Shown: positions 9,201 through 20,000 of the stretch, in pieces
Numbering within the stretch: position 1 is the first letter of the stretch
How the letters are laid out: the number at the start of each line of letters is the position of its first letter
From: Symbiodinium natans
Lineage: Eukaryota; Sar; Dinophyceae; Suessiales; Symbiodiniaceae
DNA length: 64,000 nucleotides
Direction of reading: 5' to 3'
Assembly (NCBI GenBank): GCA_905221605.1
Contig: CAJNDS010000107.1
Location: 1-64,000 of the forward strand
Made by a program: the position numbers and the translations under genes
Notes under the pieces: model-generated
Seen by the model: only the letters and a program-made list of their open reading frames with translations
Database searches by the model: none
What the model was told of the DNA's origin: nothing

Positions 9201-11640
9201 GGTTGAACAGTCACTCTGGAACAGAACCCGGATTCCGTCAAAGATAGGATTGGCTCCAACCACAAATCACTACTTAACTTACCCAAAGGCCAGTGCCACG
9301 AACTCCGCTGTTCATACGTTTCACAGACTCAGCTTCTTGTCACAGGCCTACGCAGAGGGCCTCGGAACACCTATGACACCTAGTCAACCGGTTACCACAT
9401 GAGGGCAGGACAAGGAATTGAGTCCTTGGAGCAATTGAAGGCACATTCTCCCATTGTTTGCAAGTCTTTGCTCCCGTGGCTGTTGGCATTATGGTACGTC
9501 CCAAACCCGAGAGAGCCGTAGAGCTAGTCGCTGCGCTAGAGCAAGGCGCGGCGAGTTGAGCTTCATCATCTTCGGAGGGCTTGTGAGGCCACGAAAATTT
9601 TTTAAAGGTGTGGGCACTGGGTTGTCAGTGTGGTCCCTTTTGGAGTTTGTCTTGAGGGCGCCCCAACGCAAGCCACAATCTTGAGAAGCCTTCATAAATG
9701 CCGCAAAGTTTCCATGCCATATTTCTCAATGCATGTCAAGCCCACCGCACGGACGTTACTGTCTTCCTGAGTTCACTGGATGCCTTCTCCTGCTTCGTTG
9801 GGAATGATGGCAGCCCAATATCACCTGATTGTGCCTAACCTAGCCCCATGGCCTCTTCCCCCATTCCCATCTAAGCGTACGTAAGCACGTAAGCATGTTG
9901 CCCGTGCTGGACTTGGAAGGAATGTCCGGCCTTGATGGTTGAGGCCCGTGCCGGCAGCGACGTGCTTTTGATTTGATGGGGATTAGCCTACAGCGATGGC
10001 ATAATCAGTTGACACGGAGCACTTCTAGACTCTGGAGGTCATGTAGTTTGTGAACATGTGCTAGGGCAGGAGTTGACAAAAGTTTTGGTGTTTGGCTGCA
10101 AGGTCGAATCAGGTCGATGGGCGGCATTCTTGCAAGATGCTCCCCGAGTCCGGGTCCAAGCGCATCCTACATCCATCAAAGCCTGTTTGCACGTCGTTGC
10201 GTCGTCACGTCGTTGCGCCGAATCCGGCGACAGTGAGCGGGGCCTAACAAGCTGCAAGGTGTGTGAAGATTATTCTCAAGTAATTAACTCCATGATGCCT
10301 CTTCGGAAGAACCCCCCGTACCGAGGATTTCGTTGATCCTCACGATCCCCAGGACAAATGGTTGCTTACCTGGAAGCCTCTGCCAGGGCGTGAGCGGGAA
10401 TGGAGACAGTGAAGACTCTTTTGCCAGGATGTGTACCCAGAGTCGCTTTGGGCTGAGGCTGGCGCTTACTTTGGAGGCGAGTTGTTGAGTTCGAATTTGC
10501 TATGCGGCCGCTAGACGCTGGAGTGTATGACCATCCACCTGTTCCACCAAGTGGGCACGAAGCCTCCTGCAATGTTTCCCTAGCCAGGACTGACAGAGGC
10601 CCACATGATCTTGCACAGTGCTCAGAGCAAGGGTTCGTGTGTTGAGCTTTTTCAAAGAGCCTCGAATGCGTGGTCACTCCACACGACTTCCTAGGCCAGG
10701 TGGTCGCTACCCGTGCGCTCAGGACTTTGGCGTAGGGTTCAATTCTGTGAAAAACCTCGAGACCACTGCAAGAAGTCCAACAGGTGATGAGTTGCACTTC
10801 CGCCGACGTACAAGTGTTTGCACAGGAAGAGCTTGGTGACTATGTGATCAAGTCTAGGCAAAAAAGTAGGGTTCATTCACTTTTGGTTTGTACAGGGTGA
10901 CCCAACTTAATTTCAGAGGTACGCGATTGGCACCTCGGCAAGGTGCAACAGCTAGCGCAGCAGCACAGCAGTTCATAGAAGGCCGCGTCTGTCAATCCAC
11001 GAGTAGTTTGGGGGGCGACGGGCAAAGGAGGCAAACAAATTCCGAGCTTTTTGGCGGCGTTCAAGATAACCTCGCTGCTGGGAGGGGTTGGGGGGTAGCT
11101 CCTGTGTAGTCTCCTTGTGGATGGATCTGAATGTTGGCCTGGCCTCGGCAGATTTCTGGGAGCCAAGTTCGCCGCGCCCAGGAGCTCATGGCTCGTGGTT
11201 TGCCATTCCTCGAAGGGAGAACGCTGGGTGAGGCTGAGCATGCCTCTTCTGGTGCTGCAACCACAGACTTGGCGATTCCCCTTGATCGTGCCAGGTTTGC
11301 CATATTGTGCAGCTTGCATTCAAACAAAAGAGTCTCAGCTGGAAGACTTTGACTTTCGGCACGTTTTCAGCGTTGGGACGAGCCTCCTCGGGGCCCATAA
11401 CTCGCGGGCTACCGCAGGCTTGTTGCCTACATCACGGTGGCATTGCTGATGAATCGCTGCTCGTAAGTCCTGTAAGGAAGCTGCTTGGCCACCTCAGAGG
11501 CCATTGGGTTCCGTATGCGCGGTCCCAGTGCACCTCCTCAGATGTGGTCCTATAGACCTACACGTGTGATGTTCGGAGAACTACTCACAGCTTTATGTAG
11601 CAAAACTTGCTGCGGGGCCTGCGCTTTTGCGATGTAGGTG
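6257..11640. other. Long stretch without a recognisable gene
   Basis: Many frames of 60-180 residues occur on both strands, but none shows a domain, consistent composition or a joinable exon partner. No RNA gene motif or tandem repeat stands out. The TTTAGGG-type tracts that mark introns in the right half are absent here, so this looks like intergenic or ancient transposon-derived DNA. Confidence 0.45.
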
Positions 11641-11760
11641 CGCTCAACACTCAGACCTGCAAATCCTGTAAATCCTGTAAACCTTATAAACGCTGTAACC
11701 CCTATAAACCCTGTGTACGTTGGACCTTTAGGGTTTATGTGAGTATTATCTGGGCGGGTG

Positions 11761-11843
11761 GTACTAGTACTAGTACTACTAGTACCGGTACCAGTACCAG
11801 TACCAGTACCAGTACCAGTACCAGTACCAGTACCAGTACCAGT
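11761..11843. repeat. (CAGTAC)n microsatellite
   Basis: Starts with GTACTAGTAC variants and becomes a clean CCAGTA hexamer array. CAGTAC and its complement GTACTG each encode alternating dipeptides, which explains the Thr/Gly and Ser/Thr frames seen across it. Confidence 0.95.
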
Positions 11844-11865
11844 GCTTGCCTGAATTTCTATTGCA

Positions 11866-12248
11866 ACCATTTCAACCATCTTAACCCTTTTGAGATGGTA
11901 AAAATACCAGCCTTCGGGAAAAGCCAGAAGGATTTCAAACGGTTGAAATGGTTGAAATGGTTGAAATGGTTACAATGCTTAATCATTTCAACCATTTCAA
12001 CCATTTCGATCATTTCAACCATTTTAACTACTTTGGGCTTTTCTCGGGAGCCCCCATTAAAACCATTTCAACGGTTTCAATATAGTTGACATGATTGAAA
12101 TGGTTTACATCCCGGCCTGCGGGAAAAGCCAGAAGGATTCACAATGGTTGAAATGGTCGAAATGGTTAAACACCCTGAGAGGCTTCTAACCATTTCAAAA
12201 GTTTCAACCATTTTGAGTATGTCCATTTCAACCATTTCAACCATTTAT
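11866..12248. repeat. TTGAAATGG / CCATTTCAA 9-bp minisatellite in both orientations
   Basis: Nine-base TTGAAATGG units occur in runs on the + strand (about 11940-11970, 12141-12170) and in inverted runs as CCATTTCAA (about 11866-11880, 11983-12032, 12188-12248). Adjacent inverted runs could pair as hairpins. Related near-copies GCCAGAAGGATT at 11923 and 12129 show that a larger unit was also duplicated. Confidence 0.88.
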
Positions 12249-12249
12249 C

Positions 12250-13195
12250 GAGCCTATGTCAAGAAAGGAGTTTCCAGATGGCAGGTTTTTCTTGCCACAG
12301 GCTCGATGGACACGGAATTGTCCGTAGCAAGCTGGCGCTTTGTTTTGTGGATAAAGACTCGATGGACACGGAAGTGTCCGCAACAACATGGCGCTTTTCT
12401 TACGTGTCCATCGAGTTTAGCCTTTGCCAAGAAAGAGTTTCCATGTCATCCAGTGCAAAGAGTCCAAGCCAATGAGGAGGAGTCATGCGATGGGACGCCC
12501 CAAGAAGAGAAACAATTAGGAGGATGTATGGGTGGGGGTACATGTCTGTTTGGAGTGTTCTAGAGGGTTTTGTTAACCATACATGTCTGCTTCAAGCGTT
12601 TCAAGGGGATGGGTTTGTTAACGATATATCCTTCTGTTTCAAGAAACAAGACATTAGGAGGAGTCATGTTATGGGAAAGGAATGGATTTGTTAACCATTA
12701 CATGTCTCTTTCAAAGTTTTGGCCGGGTTCAACGGTTTGGATACTTCCTTCTGTTTCAACATGCAAAACAACTCGGAGGAGTGCAAAACAACAGATCGGT
12801 GGAGTCATGTTAGGGGACGCCCCAATAAGCAACACAATTAGGAGAATGCTTGGGGAACATTTTTGCTTTACAAGGTTGCAGAGTCCACAGGAATGGACTT
12901 GTCAATCGTGCATGTCTGTTTCCCATCTTTGAAAGGTCCAACGGAATGAATTTTTTAATCATATTTCGTTCAGTTTCAAATCGCAAATCAATTTGGAAGA
13001 GTCGCAACAATTGGGAGGAATCATGTAAACAAGTAGGAGGATGTCCCGGAGTTCATGGTGGTTGAAGGGTCCACAGGAGTGGACTTGTTCAAGTCTTTGA
13101 AAGGCCACATGGGAATGGATTTGTTAATCATATTCCCTTCTGTTTCAACAAGCAGAACAATTAGGAGGAGACGAAACGATTAGGCGCAGTCATGT
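12250..13195. repeat. Degenerate long repeats
   Basis: First part (about 12300-12415): two copies of CGATGGACACGGAA(T/G)TGTCCG followed by a CTGGCGCTT-like segment, then an inverted GTGTCCATCGAG. Second part (about 12475-13195): roughly four diverged copies of a unit of about 200 bp containing GGATTTGTTAACCAT, TTCTGTTTCAA, ACAATTAGGAGGA and GTCATGTTATGGGA. No coding potential seen. Confidence 0.65.
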
Positions 13196-13960
13196 TATGG
13201 CACTGCTGTATATGTTTCAACAGAACAGGACATGGAAGAGATCAGAGGAAAAATGTGCGACAAAACAGGTATGAAGAGGGAACAGGAGAACTTGTCACTC
13301 TGTCTCCCCTCTTCCTTTCTGTCCTCCTTCCTTCTTCCTCTTCTCTCCTCCTTTTCTCGCGAATGAGATAGGAAGAACAGAAATGGAGAGGAAGAACAGG
13401 CTAAGGTGGAGAGGAAAGCAAAAGAAAGTTGCCACACCTTTCAATGATGGAACAAGAAGGACTGCTACTGGGAGATTCGCGCACACGGCATCTTGGATCT
13501 TCATGTGATTGGTTCCCCGGGGCCTCACAAAGCCCCCACTCATGAACTCCTGTCATTCTCTCATTCTCTCTTTCTCTCATTCTCTGATAAAAGAGAGAGG
13601 GAAGAGAGACTGGGAAAGGAACTCTCCCGCCGCCACTCCACTTCGCTGACGCTTAACATCTGAGTAGATCAACGAAAAAGCAGCAAGGAAGAGAGGAGAA
13701 AATGGACATAGGCCGGGGCATGAGCTCCGTTTTTGTTAGCTCTTCATCCTCTATCCTTTTGCTTTTGCTTCCTTTTCTGCATGAGAGGGCAAGAAAGAAA
13801 CCCGCTCCGCTGCCATCATTGTCAGAAGCAAAGAGAAAAGATAAACAGAGGAAAGGAATGAATAAGGTGTTGGAAAGAGGAGCGGAACCCCCTCCTTCTC
13901 TTGTCTCTCCCTTGTAGTCTTTTGACTTTTCCGGCGGTTCGTTCTTCCATAGTTGCAGCA
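13196..13960. repeat. Alternating polypyrimidine/polypurine blocks
   Basis: Two C/T-rich blocks (about 13295-13358 and 13741-13780) are each followed by an A/G-rich block (about 13365-13435 and 13780-13890), so facing blocks are partly complementary. Frames through it are low-complexity (Ser/Phe/Leu or Lys/Glu/Arg). No domain seen. Confidence 0.55.
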
Positions 13961-14057
13961 AGAGCCCGACTCTGACATGCTACAGGCACAGAGCATCTAA
14001 TGGTTGTTTGAATGGGGAAAGACAGGCAAAAACATTGTACCTAAAGTCCATGCCGCA

Positions 14058-14390
14058 TAAACCCTATAAACCCTAAACCCTATTGTCATCCAGAGGCCAC
14101 GGGCAGCCCTCTCCTTGGCCTTGAGCCAAGCGCGAAACGAGGGTTCTGTTAGGGCTTCTTGGGGGTGTTTTTTTTTGGGTGTTCGGGTTTCAGGGCTTAG
14201 GGGGTTCCTTGCCGCTGCAAGTTGCAGGGTTTTGTGCTCCGGGATTTACGGCTTGTCTCCAGCGCAGCTGCAATTCCTTGGTGGCAGAGTCGCTCCTTTT
14301 TGGCGCGGAAGGAGGAAGGAGGGGGGGGGGAGTCCCCCTAGGCTTCCAGAAGCCCTAAACCCTAAACCCCCGAACCACCGCAAAACTACT
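14058..14390 (+). other. Small exon-like patch framed by telomere-like tracts
   Basis: A CCCTAAA-type tract (14058-14085) precedes GCCACGGGCAGCCCT-containing sequence (about 14097-14145), readable as ATGSPLLGLEPSAKRG. A G-rich GGGTTTCAGGGCTTAGGGG tract follows (about 14178-14203), and a second C-rich ACCCTAAACCC tract lies at about 14352-14375. The ATGSP segment has a close relative at 34129, so it may be an exon of a diverged gene copy. Function unknown. Confidence 0.35.
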
Positions 14391-16689
14391 GAAAAGCGGC
14401 GTGTGCGCGCCAACTTCCAAGCCTCTGATGATGTCGAATGAGCAGGGCCATGTAATGCCAGCGTGTACGCTTGGGGGGGCACCTCCAACCCTTGCTCGTG
14501 CAACCTCGTGGTTGCCATCGGTCACAGGTTTTTCTCTGCGTGCAAGTTTTTTTCTATCTTTCGGACAGAACGAGATTGGGAATCAGATGCATGATGTTCC
14601 CGAGAGAGCGGGCTCTTCTTATAACCCTCTCATTGAAAAGCAGAGGAATGAGCCCCGTGGCCGATATTGAGAGGTTTTTTCAGCTGCTTGTGTTTGCCAC
14701 AAGTCTGAACTGTTCATCGAACAGCATAGCCCCGAGGCCAGGCGAAGCGGCTTCTTGTATGGGGCCCTTGCGAAATGCCTCGGTCAGACCCTGACTTTGA
14801 AATCCTGAATCCCCAAAACTGAACCAAGCGACCCACCCATGGCCAGTTCAAATTAGACAACAGCCACCAACCACCTGCACATGTTCCAGAAAGCAGTCGA
14901 GGTGCGGACTTGACTGCAGAACTCCACGGGTCAACTTCGCAATCCTCGATCTGCCTCGGGATGTGCGAACATGTCGCATGGGCCCTTCATGGTGCAATCA
15001 AACACCTGGCATGTGGCAACGCCGGCACTTAAGCTGCACGGTTATTCATAATCAGGCTGGTTACGGTTGATCTCAACTTCGAAGCTAGGAAAGGTCGAGT
15101 CCTGCTCTTGTTTGCCTTTCGTTTCGATGGTCATTGAGTCAATGCGTTTCAAGCGCAAGAAGGGGCAGATGAGGCCTGAAAATCACTGCATTTGGCTTGA
15201 GCGCCTCATCAGGTCATGTTGAAAGCCGGCTTCGTCTGGCAACTGCCATTACCTACCGTAGGGCAGCAAATAAATTCAGGCACGCGCTGCTGCTTTCACA
15301 CCAGGCGACAGCCTTTGCTGGGCACACCTGAGCACAGAAGAACACTACACTTTGGACAATGTTTGCAAAGGTCCTCAGCAAAGACAACAGCTCTGAACCA
15401 TCTGTTCATATTTTGGTGCAGAGGCTTTTGAGATTGCAGATCGGGGTGCATGCCGATCTCAACAGAAGATGTTTCGTGTTTCGCCAGTCGCAATAGGAAG
15501 TCCAATATGCTAAATCCCTTGGGGAAAGTGAAGAACATGTAATACTTAGATCGAAACAAAAGATTCTATGTCACCACTCTTGCCTGAACACACGGTATCC
15601 AGAATGAGGTCACTCAGGAGTGTGAGATCTCAAGTAAGCCACAACATCCAGTCCCAGCTTGTTTTGGGGTTCTACTGGGCGTTGTAGGGGTTTTGTGATG
15701 TTCTGGGGTCTACAGACATGTACGAGAATGGCAGGAGTAGCTAATTCCCATGCCCACTCCGCAACCAAACCCCCCCCACTACCCGGTCTGAGGTGCCCTT
15801 CTGAGGCACGGAATTCGAGCTGCGGTCCTGGGAACTCCTGGGTCCTGCATTGGTCTGCAAGAGCAGATGCTGATGGGAATGGGGCAGTGGTTTCCTGCTC
15901 AAGAGTGTGCTTGTCTGGAGCCCACCCCACATTCTCCTCATAATCCATTCCTTCATGCCCTGGTGTGGCGCTGCCCAGCGGACAGGGATTGGGCACATGC
16001 AGTCCAACGCATAATCCGGAGACTCATCCGTGCCAAACATCCCTGCGATCTGCTCCACTGTCTACTCCGTCGCAGCCAGATGATGTGATAGCATCGAGCA
16101 AAAGGGAACTGGGAGTTGAAAACAGCATTTGCTTTATCTTGACTTCAGAATGTGATCAGGGGCACCAAAGGGGCTTCAACAATGATACCAGTCTCGACCA
16201 TGAACCAATTGAGGACTACAGCGGGTCATCCTAAAAGTGCAACATTTTAGGGCACGTGAAATCTACAAATGAGAGGCAGCAGTCACAGACGGGCGTCACA
16301 GCGTCTACAGAAACCTTCCGCTTTTGAACAGATGAAGAATCCCAGCCACAGCCGTTTGGGAAATCGCGAGTACAGCTGCCACTAGCGTGCGCCGAGAACC
16401 CCTATGCAACTCTAATGTTGTTTCCTTGTCAAGAGATTTTTTTGAGTCCGCCCCGCTTATGATCGTGACCGACAGCTTGGGCTTCACAGTTGCAATAGTT
16501 CGCTGTAGCATCTCCTCCTGGCAGTGTGATGGAGCTCGCCTACTTGGCCGCTTGGATGTATCTGACGAGATCTTCTCATATCTTCCCACACAGGGTCTCG
16601 TAGAGGGTGTTCTTCCACTTGGACATTGGCACAGGAATCTTTCCTGCAACAGTTTCGACCTCCGAGTAAATTAGTAAAGCACTTACAGT
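14391..16689. other. Unannotated stretch left of the retrotransposon
   Basis: Frames up to 128 residues occur on both strands without recognisable domains or splice-joinable partners. The copia element interrupts this sequence at 16694/26015, so the pre-insertion sequence would have read ...ACAGTTCCAATGATTCGGG.... Confidence 0.4.
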
Positions 16690-16694
16690 TCCAA
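16690..16694. repeat. Target-site duplication (left)
   Basis: TCCAA immediately before the 5' LTR is repeated immediately after the 3' LTR at 26010-26014. Ty1/copia integrases make 5-bp duplications. Confidence 0.92.
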
Positions 16695-16816
16695 TGATTC
16701 GATGTGAGAGTTTTCATAGGTTACAGGATGTATGTTTCACTTCTTACGATATCGTTGTTGGCTCAAGCCTGGAAAAAGGTGTGCTGGTAGATTAGCCCAA
16801 ACTTAATCTCCGTTCA
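16695..16816 (+). repeat. 5' LTR (122 bp)
   Basis: TG...CA-bounded repeat identical to 25888-26009. It should hold the promoter. No TATA box is obvious, as expected for dinoflagellates. It contains TTGGCTCAAG (16758-16767), which equals the last ten bases of the dinoflagellate spliced leader. Confidence 0.95.
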
Positions 16817-16834
16817 TGGTAGCGGAGCGACTCG
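16817..16834 (+). promoter_or_regulatory. Primer-binding site
   Basis: TGGTAGCGGAGCGACTCG begins directly after the LTR. TGG is the complement of a tRNA CCA tail, and the TGGTA..GAGC form resembles the methionine-tRNA primer sites common in copia elements. The exact tRNA cannot be named from this window. Confidence 0.75.
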
Positions 16835-17087
16835 GTTGAAGCCGCTTCGTATGTGTGGAACCTGTTGCCGCAGAGCACGAAGAAGCAGGATCATCCAGGA
16901 ACGTTGGGCACGATTGGTTCGACGTTTGCAGCGGATTCGCCGGCTGCAACGCATCTGGCACAATTTGGGATTGCATCTTCAGACTTTGCTGGGGACGCAG
17001 ACTTTCAGGAGGTTGTTGTCAAGGACACACCCTCGGGAGGATTGAACCACTTGGGCGAATCGGCCCAAGGAGGTAGAGAAAGGAGAA

Positions 17088-20000
17088 ATGGCAACTCCAG
17101 AACAGCTAGTGCAAGAAATTGCAGCGCTGAGGCAAGAACTCGCGCGCCAAGCGCAGCAACACCAACAGGACTTGGAGCAAGTGAGAACAGAAAGTCAGCA
17201 GCGGACAAACGAGGCTACGCAAGCGGCCTTAGCTGCGCAAGGGCAGCTGGGCACGATACCGAATGTTGTCCGAGAGATGGGACAAACATTGCAGAATGCA
17301 TTGAGAGAGCGAGACAAAGAACTGGTGGAGGCTATGAGAAGCTCGTCGAGCGACAAAGGAAAGATGGTGTTGGTAGACACAAAAGGGCTTGGAAAGCCGA
17401 GCATGTTTTCGGGAGATGCAGAACAGTATCTTCCTTGGAGGCACAGAATGACGGCATATGTGTGCTCAATCTATCCAGAGCTACGAGAAGTTCTGGAATG
17501 GTGCGAAGAAAGAGAGAAAAGCATTTCGTCGGATGAGCTATCGGAAGCTTTTGGCGAGAAGGCCGACGAAATAGATCGAATACCAAAGCTCTTCGACAAG
17601 TCAATGGAGTTGTCGTCTGCATTGCAGATGGTGACTGCGAAAGAGCCGTTTGCGATTGTCATCAACTGCAACACGAACGGGTTTGAGGCTTGGCGAAGAC
17701 TAGCTCGGAGGTATGATCCGGCTACAGCATCCAGGAAAAGATCCATGCTCAAGTCGGTGATCAACCCCCAGAAACAAAAGCTTGAACACCTGCCTCAAGC
17801 GATCGAAGAATGGCTTGATGCAATCGCATCGTATGAGAAAAGAAAGGATGCTTCCGGAAATCGAGGAAAGATTCCAGAAGAGATCAAGATTGCAGCTTTG
17901 GAATCCATGTTGCCACAAGACTTGGAAGCTCATGTGCAGTTGAACCAGTCGAAGTTTGCGGGTTTCGAAGACTTGCTTGAAGAAGTTACACGGTATGTGG
18001 AACACCGCACGGGCAAGACTTTGAAAGCGTTTTCGACGACCCAAATTGCTGGCAAAGAAGCCCTCGGCGACCCGATGGATGTTTCATCTGTTGGGAAAGG
18101 CCTAGGCAAGCACCAGCAGAAAACGAAGTTTCTGGGAACCTGCAACAACTGCGGAAGAACAGGACACAAGGCAGCCGATTGCTGGTCTTCAGCAAAGGGC
18201 GCTAAGGGAAGCTACTCAAAACAAGGTCCAGGGAAAGGAACACAAGGAAAGCCCAAGGGGTACCCAAACCCCAAAGGAGGTCAGCCGAATCCCAAAGGGA
18301 CTAAAGGTCCCAAAGCGGGAAAAGGCAAGGGAAAGACTTCCAGCGGAAAGGGCAAAGGCAAGGCGAAGAAGGGCAAAGGAAAAGGAAAGTACACCAACAG
18401 CATAGAAGAAGCCACTGGTGACGAAGAGTGGCAAGAAGAAGGAGCCCAGAACGAAGAGCCTTGGGAGCAAGACGAATGGACAGGAGAACAAAGCTGGGAG
18501 GAATGGCCGGAGGAAAGCGAATGGAACGAAGGAAATGGGCTGCTAATAGGTGGCCTGGAAGGAAGGAAGGAGAAGAAGGAAGAGAAGACAAAAGAGAAGA
18601 CAGAAGAAAGAGAGACAAAGAAGGGAAAGAGTTCCGCAGCCGTTTCGGGCCCAAGCGGGTCCGGAGGCCCAACAAGGAAAATGCCGGGTTTCGGGGACCG
18701 CCTGCGAAATGCAGGAATAGATCCGGAACAGCTGGAAGGACTGAACGACGATGAGGCACAAGAACTACAGGACGCATTGCTTGAAAGCTTGGCGGCGCTC
18801 CAGGCTAGGAGAGCTAAAGCACGGAATACGCAACCAGAAGAAGCAGTGCCAGCCAAGGCAAAGGCAAAGGAGGAGGCCAAGGCCAGCTCGAGTGCTTCGC
18901 TCGGTGCGCGGCCTAGACCTGCCTTCGTGAGACCGCCTTCAGGGCCGCCGCCTCCCAAAGAGAAAGTGTCAGGAAGCACAAAGCCGGCTGAACCGGTGAA
19001 GCCACCGTCGGTTCGAGCGAAGGCAGCGCAAATGCTGCCGAGACCAAAGTGCACCAGTGAAAGTTCCACGCCAAAGTCCGGTGCGAGAGTTCCAGTTCCA
19101 GGGTCCGTTCGGCCCGCGGAACCAAAGGGACCACCGCCAGTCAAGACAAGAGGAAGTCGGGAGCGTGGAAGGTCACTGGAAAGGGCCCCGAAGTCACCTA
19201 GGACTTCGGGCAAGGAGCCCAAGAAGCACGAAGAGGAAAGGAATAGAGAGAAAGCGAGCGGAAGCAAGGAGCCCAAGAAGCACGAAGAGGAAAGGAATAG
19301 AGAGAAAGCGAGCGGAAGCAAGGAGCCCAAGAAGCACGAAGAGGAAAGGAATAGAGAGAAAGCGAGCGGAAGCGAGGACCCCAAGAAGCACGAAGAGGAA
19401 AGGAATAAAGAGAAAGCGAGCGGAAGCGAGGATTCCAAAGGAAGCAGATACAAGCCAAAGAAGAAGCTGACGCTCAGGGTGATGCGAGAACTAAAATCGA
19501 AGGAAGATTGGGCGAAAATGTACTACAGCCAACGCAGAGAGCACCAAGAGAGAATCCGTCACCTACTGCCGCCTGGAACCGTCGGACAACAGATCCTTAA
19601 GAAGCAAGGAAGTGCGTGCAGCACGTGTCGGAGCAGAAGAAGAAAGACTCGGAAAGCTGTGCAAGAATACCTTGCGAGGAAAAGGAAAGAATACGAGAGC
19701 CTCAAGAAGCCGCCGCCAGTTGGACTCGCGAGAAGTTTACTGCGTAGAGAAGGTATGCTAAAGCCACCGGGAGAAAGAAAGGGACCCAGCAAGAAAGGAC
19801 CCAAGGAAGAGAAAGAAGCTTCGGAAGAATCCGAAGGAAAGAGTGTGGAGCCCCCGAGCAGCGGCCAGGAAGAATGGTCGGAGGAAGAGGAGCCCAAGGA
19901 AAGCGACGAGACCGTGGAGGTCAACGAAGAAGAGGAGGAGCAAGGACCTCCCGGAAGAAAGAAGCCAACAAGCCACTCGGGCGTTTCGCCCGCTGGAGGC

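Noticed and set aside
14112-14121. Reverse-strand TTGGCTCAAG, as in the spliced leader
   Set aside because: Isolated decamer with no further match; one or so is possible by chance in a window this size.
18281-19453. 390-residue antisense frame (Ser/Leu/Phe-rich) opposite gag
   Set aside because: Shadow of the Lys/Glu-rich gag coding strand; composition follows from reverse-complementing AAG/GAA-rich codons.
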